This document shows positions 28,360 to 32,090 of a stretch of 32,090 bases of DNA, one piece after another. Under the pieces are notes generated by a model that made no database searches, had not been told where the DNA came from, and was given only the letters and a program-made list of their open reading frames with translations. Within the stretch, counting starts at the first letter, position 1. Every line of letters starts with the position of its first letter. The stretch covers positions 1 through 32,090 of the forward strand of contig JADGQF010000016.1 of assembly GCA_017882045.1 (NCBI GenBank), read 5' to 3'. Source of the stretch: Anaerolineales bacterium. GTDB taxonomy: Bacteria > Chloroflexota > Anaerolineae > CG2-30-64-16. Both the position numbers and the translations under genes were made by a program.

Positions 28360-28887
28360 TCAGTGTGCTGCTACCCCGACCCCTAGACTGTAAACCAGCC
28401 TGCCACCCAGCCAACCCTCCAGGAGGATCAGCCCCGCGCCGATTACGAGCAGAGCCATGAACAGAGCGCGCTGGTTGCGCGAGGCGCGCCGGGTACGCAA
28501 TGAGCGTGGGGGACGGATCGCGTGTGACTGCTGAAAAGCAGAGGTCTGCCGCGGGGCGGGTTCGGACGCCTGGTTCCATAACCCACGATTGCGCAGAGGC
28601 AGATACAACGCAAAGCCAAACACCACCAGCAAGCTCACGCCGACCGTGATATGCTGGTTGAGGACGGTCTGCACGGCCGGCGAGTCAGGCGCGCGCGCTC
28701 CGTCGATCAGGCCCGTGAGCGACGCCACCAATACTCCCAGCCAGCCGAGGACCAGGCTGAACCGGCCGTACTCGATCCACCGTTCTCGTTTCAGGAGGAG
28801 TCCGAGAATAATCAAAGCCACGCCGGTCAGAGATAGGGCGATCGGGAAATGTACAAAGCGCGGGTGAAGGGGAAACAAGAAAGTCAT
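28360..28887 (-). CDS. DUF2231 family four-helix membrane protein
   Basis: The product is 175 aa. HPRFVHFPIALSLTG is the DUF2231 hallmark at the start, and LGGRLVYSLGVGV its mirror at the end. There are four membrane segments. A 40-residue polar, basic insert between segments three and four (QASEPAPRQTS...) is longer than I expect for the family. The function is unknown; the family is predicted to bind metal or haem because of the conserved histidine. The start overlaps the stop of the phosphoesterase gene (ATGA). Confidence 0.85.
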   Translation of the reverse strand: MTFLFPLHPRFVHFPIALSLTGVALIILGLLLKRERWIEYGRFSLVLGWLGVLVASLTGLIDGARAPDSPAVQTVLNQHITVGVSLLVVFGFALYLPLRNRGLWNQASEPAPRQTSAFQQSHAIRPPRSLRTRRASRNQRALFMALLVIGAGLILLEGWLGGRLVYSLGVGVAAH

Positions 28888-29621
28888 CTCACGTCGTAGC
28901 TGGCCTTGACCAGCCGCTCCGCCAGGTATTTGCCGCGAGGCAAGCCGCAGTTGCGCATCTCGTGGACCACAACCGGCAACTCGTACATGACACGGCAGAG
29001 CTCCGCTTGCCAGGCGGCGCCATCCCAGGTCAATATCGCGTAGGCAGCGCGCTGGTCTCCATCCCTGGGCAGGCCGACGCTCGCCACATTGACCAACAAC
29101 CGATCATGCCAGCAGCGGGTGAAGGGCACGTGCATATGACCGAACGCCAGCGCTTCCCAGTCGCAGGTCTCAACCGGTCCTAACAGCACGTCCAGATCCG
29201 CCTCTGTCATGCGCGGCAGGATGTAACGTTCGTCATCCGTCGGATTCGCGTGGACCACCAACAGATCATGCCCGGGCTTGGGCGAGATGCGATGCGAAGA
29301 GGGCAAAGCCAGCAGGTAGGCGATCCGTTCGGGACCCAGCTTTTGCCTTAGCCACTGCCAATGTGCGGCGAAAGAGCCCGGTTCCTTGTGTTCCGGCGGA
29401 TCGTCCTGGCGGCGGGCAAGGAATGCGTCAGTATTGCCCGCCAGGACGACGGCGCCGGACTGCTTGAGCCGGTCGACGACTTCCCCCGGCCAGGGACCTT
29501 CCCAGACCAGGTCACCCGCCACCACCATCCCATCTAATGGGCCGCGCCGCTGCATGTCGGCCAGCACAGCCTCAAGCGCCACGAAATTGCCGTGGATGTC
29601 CGACAACAACCCTATCCGCAT
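28884..29621 (-). CDS. Metallophosphoesterase (calcineurin-like, YfcE/MJ0936-type)
   Basis: The product is 245 aa. The metal-binding motifs are complete: SDIHGN (D8, H10), VAGDLVWEG, LAGNTDAFLA, and GHMHVPF. These define the single-domain phosphodiesterase/phosphatase group. Its substrate is not predictable. The ribosome site aaaggagacc is strong. It lies 18 nt after the DegV gene and overlaps the DUF2231 gene. Confidence 0.92.
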   Translation of the reverse strand: MRIGLLSDIHGNFVALEAVLADMQRRGPLDGMVVAGDLVWEGPWPGEVVDRLKQSGAVVLAGNTDAFLARRQDDPPEHKEPGSFAAHWQWLRQKLGPERIAYLLALPSSHRISPKPGHDLLVVHANPTDDERYILPRMTEADLDVLLGPVETCDWEALAFGHMHVPFTRCWHDRLLVNVASVGLPRDGDQRAAYAILTWDGAAWQAELCRVMYELPVVVHEMRNCGLPRGKYLAERLVKASYDVR

Positions 29622-29639
29622 CTGGTCTCCTTTGACCGG

Positions 29640-30497
29640 TTACGGCCCTTCTGCACGCACCACAATCGCGCCCAGGGCGTTGGGTCCCGCATGCGTGGCA
29701 AAAACCGGACCCACTTCCTGCAACATAATATCCGCCGGCGCCACATTGATCATACCGGCCAACCGGCCGACCAGATCTGTGGCGGCGTCTCGGCCACGCG
29801 TATAGACGGTGGCCAATATCTCGACAGGCAGCCGGGAACACACCTCTTCTTCCAGGCGCGACAGGGCACCCTTGTACGAACGGGCGACTCCCAGCAAACG
29901 CAGGTCGCCGTCCACCATCTCGACAATCGGTTTCACGTGGAAAGTGCGGGCCAGCTTCTCGATCAAAGGCATCATCCGATCCAGGCGGCCGCCTCGGCGC
30001 ACCCATTCCAGCGTGTCGAGCACGAAAATCACTGAGGTGCGGTCCCGCAGGTTCTCGACCGCACGCTGCACCACCTCGAGGCTGGCGCCGGATAGAGCGC
30101 GCTTCGCCGCCTCAATCACTTGCACACCCATGCCCAGGCTGATCGAGCGCGAATCGACCACCCGCACCTGATCCGGGCCGAACTCCTGCGCGCCCAGCCA
30201 GGCCGAGTTGTAAACAGCGCTGTGCTGCTTCGGCAGAGTCAGGCAGAGAACATCGTGGCCGGCGGATATCAGGCGCTGATATGCCATCTGAAAGGCGCCG
30301 GGGGGCGGGGCAGCCGTCCCGGGGGCATCTTCGAGCTTCGCTGCCCGGCGCCAGAACTCCTCCACGCCCATAGTGTCATCCGAGACCATGTCCTGTCCGA
30401 AGCGGACGAAGCATGGAACGACGGTGATTTCGTAGCGGCTCACTAGCTCCGGAGTGAGGTCACAACCGCTGTCGGCAACGATGCGAACGCTATTCAT
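29640..30497 (-). CDS. DegV family fatty-acid-binding protein (FakB-like)
   Basis: The product is 285 aa from MNSVRIVADSGCDLTPEL (30497), with aagaggag upstream; the track start at 30551 has no ribosome site. The two-domain DegV/EDD fold is shown by VADSGCDL, QHSAVYNSAW, RVVDSRSISLGMG, LDTLEWVRRGGRLDR and the final GPNALGAIVV. Characterised members (FakB) hold a fatty acid for phosphorylation by FakA; no fakA homologue is in the window. It is the first gene of the five-gene operon. Confidence 0.93.
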   Translation of the reverse strand: MNSVRIVADSGCDLTPELVSRYEITVVPCFVRFGQDMVSDDTMGVEEFWRRAAKLEDAPGTAAPPPGAFQMAYQRLISAGHDVLCLTLPKQHSAVYNSAWLGAQEFGPDQVRVVDSRSISLGMGVQVIEAAKRALSGASLEVVQRAVENLRDRTSVIFVLDTLEWVRRGGRLDRMMPLIEKLARTFHVKPIVEMVDGDLRLLGVARSYKGALSRLEEEVCSRLPVEILATVYTRGRDAATDLVGRLAGMINVAPADIMLQEVGPVFATHAGPNALGAIVVRAEGP

Positions 30498-30519
30498 TGC
30501 AGCTCCTCTTGTCATTGCC

Positions 30520-30525
30520 ATTATA
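30520..30525 (-). promoter_or_regulatory. -10 element of the promoter for the DegV operon
   Basis: A perfect TATAAT is present on the minus strand, 22 nt upstream of the DegV ATG. The -35 candidate TTGCGC with 16 bp spacing is weak (3/6). Confidence 0.5.
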
Positions 30526-30585
30526 CCATCTAGGGCAGCAAGCGCAATCACTGAACGAACTCTCTCACAAGTTTGTAAAATTCGA

Positions 30586-30614
30586 TTGCACGAGACTGCA
30601 CTTTGTGTTACAAT
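30586..30614 (+). promoter_or_regulatory. Candidate promoter for the Mth938-like gene
   Basis: TACAAT (30609-30614, 5/6) has a weak -35 TTGCAC (30586-30591) at 17 bp. RNA would start about 30 nt before the ATG at 30651. Confidence 0.4.
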
Positions 30615-30650
30615 CCGATCCTACTGGGCTGGGTCACGGAGAGGTGCACC

Positions 30651-31013
30651 ATGCGACCAAAAATCGACGATACATGGTTCGGCAGCATCACAGTGGACGG
30701 AATGCGCTACGAGTACGACATCCTCATCCGGCTCAGCGGCAAGGTGAGAAAGCGCAAAAAGGACCTGTCCAAGGTTATTTACGGCACCTCTCACACCATC
30801 AGCCTGGCCGAGATTGAGGAACTGTATCGACCGAAGGTCGAGCGCCTGATCATCGGCACCGGTCAGGAAGACAAGGTGCGGCTCTCGCCGGAAGCCGCCG
30901 ATTTCCTGGCCGACCACAACTGCCAGGTCGACCTTTGGCCTACCTCAAAAGCGGCCAGGAAATGGAACGAAGCAGAGGGCAACATCCTGGCTCTGTTCCA
31001 CATCACATGTTGA
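30651..31013 (+). CDS. Mth938-like (DUF498/NDUFAF3-type) domain protein
   Basis: The product is 120 aa from the ATG at 30651, with ggagaggtg upstream; the track start at 30603 has no ribosome site. FGSITVDGMRYEYDILI, then VERLIIGTGQEDKVRLSPEAADFL and TSKAARKWNE follow the Mth938 pattern, a small three-layer fold of unknown role. In eukaryotes the family contains a complex-I assembly factor. Here it is followed at 19 nt by the asparaginase gene, which suggests an operon. Confidence 0.85.
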   Translation: MRPKIDDTWFGSITVDGMRYEYDILIRLSGKVRKRKKDLSKVIYGTSHTISLAEIEELYRPKVERLIIGTGQEDKVRLSPEAADFLADHNCQVDLWPTSKAARKWNEAEGNILALFHITC

Positions 31014-31032
31014 ATTCCACAAGAGAAGGTCC

Positions 31033-31992
31033 ATGACAATCGCAATCATCGTCCACGGCGGCGCATGGGACATCCCGCTCGCCCTTCATGCACAACATAT
31101 TGCCGGCTGCCGGGCAGCCGCAGAAGCAGGCTGGGACCTGTTGTCAAAGGGCGGTTCGGCCCTGGACGCCGTCGAGGCGGCGGTACGCGTTATGGAGGAC
31201 GACCCGGTCTTCGATGCCGGGCGGGGATCGCATCTGAATCAGGACGGCGAGGTAGAGCTGGACGCGGGGATCATGGACGGTCGCACTTTGGACGCAGGAG
31301 CCGTCGCGGCGGTCAAGTGCATTCGCAACCCCATCAGCCTGGCGCGTCGGGTGCTCACGGATGGCCAACACGTCTTCCTGGTCGGCACGGGCGCCGAACG
31401 CTTCGCACAGCGCACGGGTATCCCCCTTTGCGATCCTGCCGAGCTTGTGGTGGAACGCGAACGCCAGGCCTGGCTGCAACAGGGAAGCAAGGCGCTCGTA
31501 CCCGGGGCCGGCTTCCGTCCCCAGGCCGCGGCCGATACGGTGGGAGCGGTCGCGCTGGACATTAAGGCCAACCTCGCAGTGGGCAACTCTACCGGCGGCA
31601 CCTTCTTGAAGCTACCCGGCCGGGTAGGAGATACACCCATCTTCGGCTGCGGCCTCTACGCCGATAACCACATGGGCGCTGCGGTTTGCACCGGCTGGGG
31701 CGAACAGATCATGAAAACCGTGCTGGCCAAGACGACCGTGGACCAGTTGGCCTGGCTCTCGGACCCCATGACCGCCGCGCAAGTGGCCCTCGTCTATTTC
31801 CAGGAACGCATTGGCGGCCTGGGCGGCGTCATATGCGCTGCGCCTGACGGCCGTGTCGGGTGGGCGCACAGCACCCCCTACATGGCCTTCGGCTACCGCA
31901 CGGCGGACATGCAGGCCGTCCGCGCGCAAATGGGCCGGCAGAAAAGGCAGGCCAACTCCGCCTACCAGGTTGAACGCGGCGAAGAAGAATGA
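31033..31992 (+). CDS. Isoaspartyl peptidase/L-asparaginase (Ntn hydrolase)
   Basis: The product is 319 aa. The N-terminal part has IVHGGAWDI and DAGRGSHLNQDGEVELDAGIMDG, which are typical of plant-type asparaginases. Autocleavage is expected before T169 in ADTVGAVALD, which becomes the nucleophile; GNSTGG and GTGWGE-like segments (AVCTGWGEQIMKT) follow. It removes beta-aspartyl residues or hydrolyses asparagine. The length is normal. Its stop overlaps the start of the acylphosphatase gene (ATGA). Confidence 0.93.
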   Translation: MTIAIIVHGGAWDIPLALHAQHIAGCRAAAEAGWDLLSKGGSALDAVEAAVRVMEDDPVFDAGRGSHLNQDGEVELDAGIMDGRTLDAGAVAAVKCIRNPISLARRVLTDGQHVFLVGTGAERFAQRTGIPLCDPAELVVERERQAWLQQGSKALVPGAGFRPQAAADTVGAVALDIKANLAVGNSTGGTFLKLPGRVGDTPIFGCGLYADNHMGAAVCTGWGEQIMKTVLAKTTVDQLAWLSDPMTAAQVALVYFQERIGGLGGVICAAPDGRVGWAHSTPYMAFGYRTADMQAVRAQMGRQKRQANSAYQVERGEEE

Positions 31993-32090
31993 GCACGCCG
32001 GAGAAGCGGGTGCGGGTAGTGATCAAGGGTTGGGTGCAAGGCGTGGGCTTCCGCGTCAATTGCCAGCACGAGGCACAGCGCCTGGGCCTG
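31989..32090 (+). CDS. acyP: Acylphosphatase, partial (N-terminus only)
   Basis: Not in the ORF track because it runs off the right edge. The ATG at 31989 overlaps the asparaginase stop. MSTPEKRVRVVIKGWVQGVGFRVN shows the acylphosphatase phosphate-binding signature GxVQGVGFR-x, with the catalytic arginine. The usual length is about 90 aa; only 34 codons are in the window, and the catalytic Asn region is lost. It hydrolyses acyl phosphates. A longer fused protein cannot be ruled out. Confidence 0.9.
   Translation, partial: MSTPEKRVRVVIKGWVQGVGFRVNCQHEAQRLGL

Overview
The window is a 32 kb piece of a GC-rich bacterial chromosome. It is densely packed with genes on both strands, and I see no tRNA, rRNA, IS element, phage gene or CRISPR array. 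The gene families (DUF5671 membrane repeats, a GT39-type mannosyltransferase-like protein, aldehyde ferredoxin oxidoreductase with a ThiS/MoaD-like partner, DUF3090, PduO-type adenosyltransferase, a CSD-DUF1294 fusion, YhfC-type membrane peptidase, thioredoxin-DUF255) fit Chloroflexota best, perhaps an Anaerolineae-like lineage. That placement is inference from gene content, not from a marker gene.

Layout. (1) 1-7536 is a surface-glycan-like block. A leftward transcript carries a glycoside-hydrolase-like protein with seven Ig/CnaB-like repeats, a small protein that duplicates its C-terminal domain, and a GT39-type protein that runs off the left edge. A divergent rightward gene encodes a large GT-C-like membrane protein. 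Two face-to-face sigma70-like promoters lie between the two units. (2) 7626-11993 leftward: a membrane protein with five DUF5671-like repeats and a C-terminal DUF3842-like domain, then an ABC-2 exporter (permease and ATPase with an ATGA overlap). (3) 11993-13738: a lipoprotein fused to a YhfC-type intramembrane peptidase, immediately upstream of the ABC exporter genes. (4) 13848-17028 leftward: an orphan DNA methyltransferase with a probable leaderless start, CSD-DUF1294, a SAM methyltransferase and a ConA-like protein, tightly spaced. (5) 17181-22383 rightward: clpB, then aldehyde ferredoxin oxidoreductase and a ThiS/MoaD-like sulfur carrier separated by a large hairpin. (6) 22384-22866: the C-terminal half of a TauE/SafE permease on the minus strand, with no start half and no proper stop. 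(7) 22998-26879 rightward: a radical SAM gene with a perfect consensus promoter and a leaderless start, DUF3090, a clear intrinsic terminator, and a thioredoxin-DUF255 protein. (8) 26922-30497 leftward: a five-gene operon (DegV, metallophosphoesterase, DUF2231, PduO adenosyltransferase, endonuclease IV). (9) 30651-32090 rightward: an Mth938-like protein, an isoaspartyl peptidase/asparaginase and an acylphosphatase cut by the right edge.

The most unusual items are the DUF5671(x5)-DUF3842 fusion; the domain that occurs both at the end of the glycosidase-like protein and as its own gene next door, with a weak likeness to cell-wall-binding repeat 2; two genes with identically spaced -10 boxes only 6 nt from the ATG; and the lipoprotein-YhfC fusion linked to an ABC exporter. 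Family names come from pattern recognition of the translated sequence; no database search was run.
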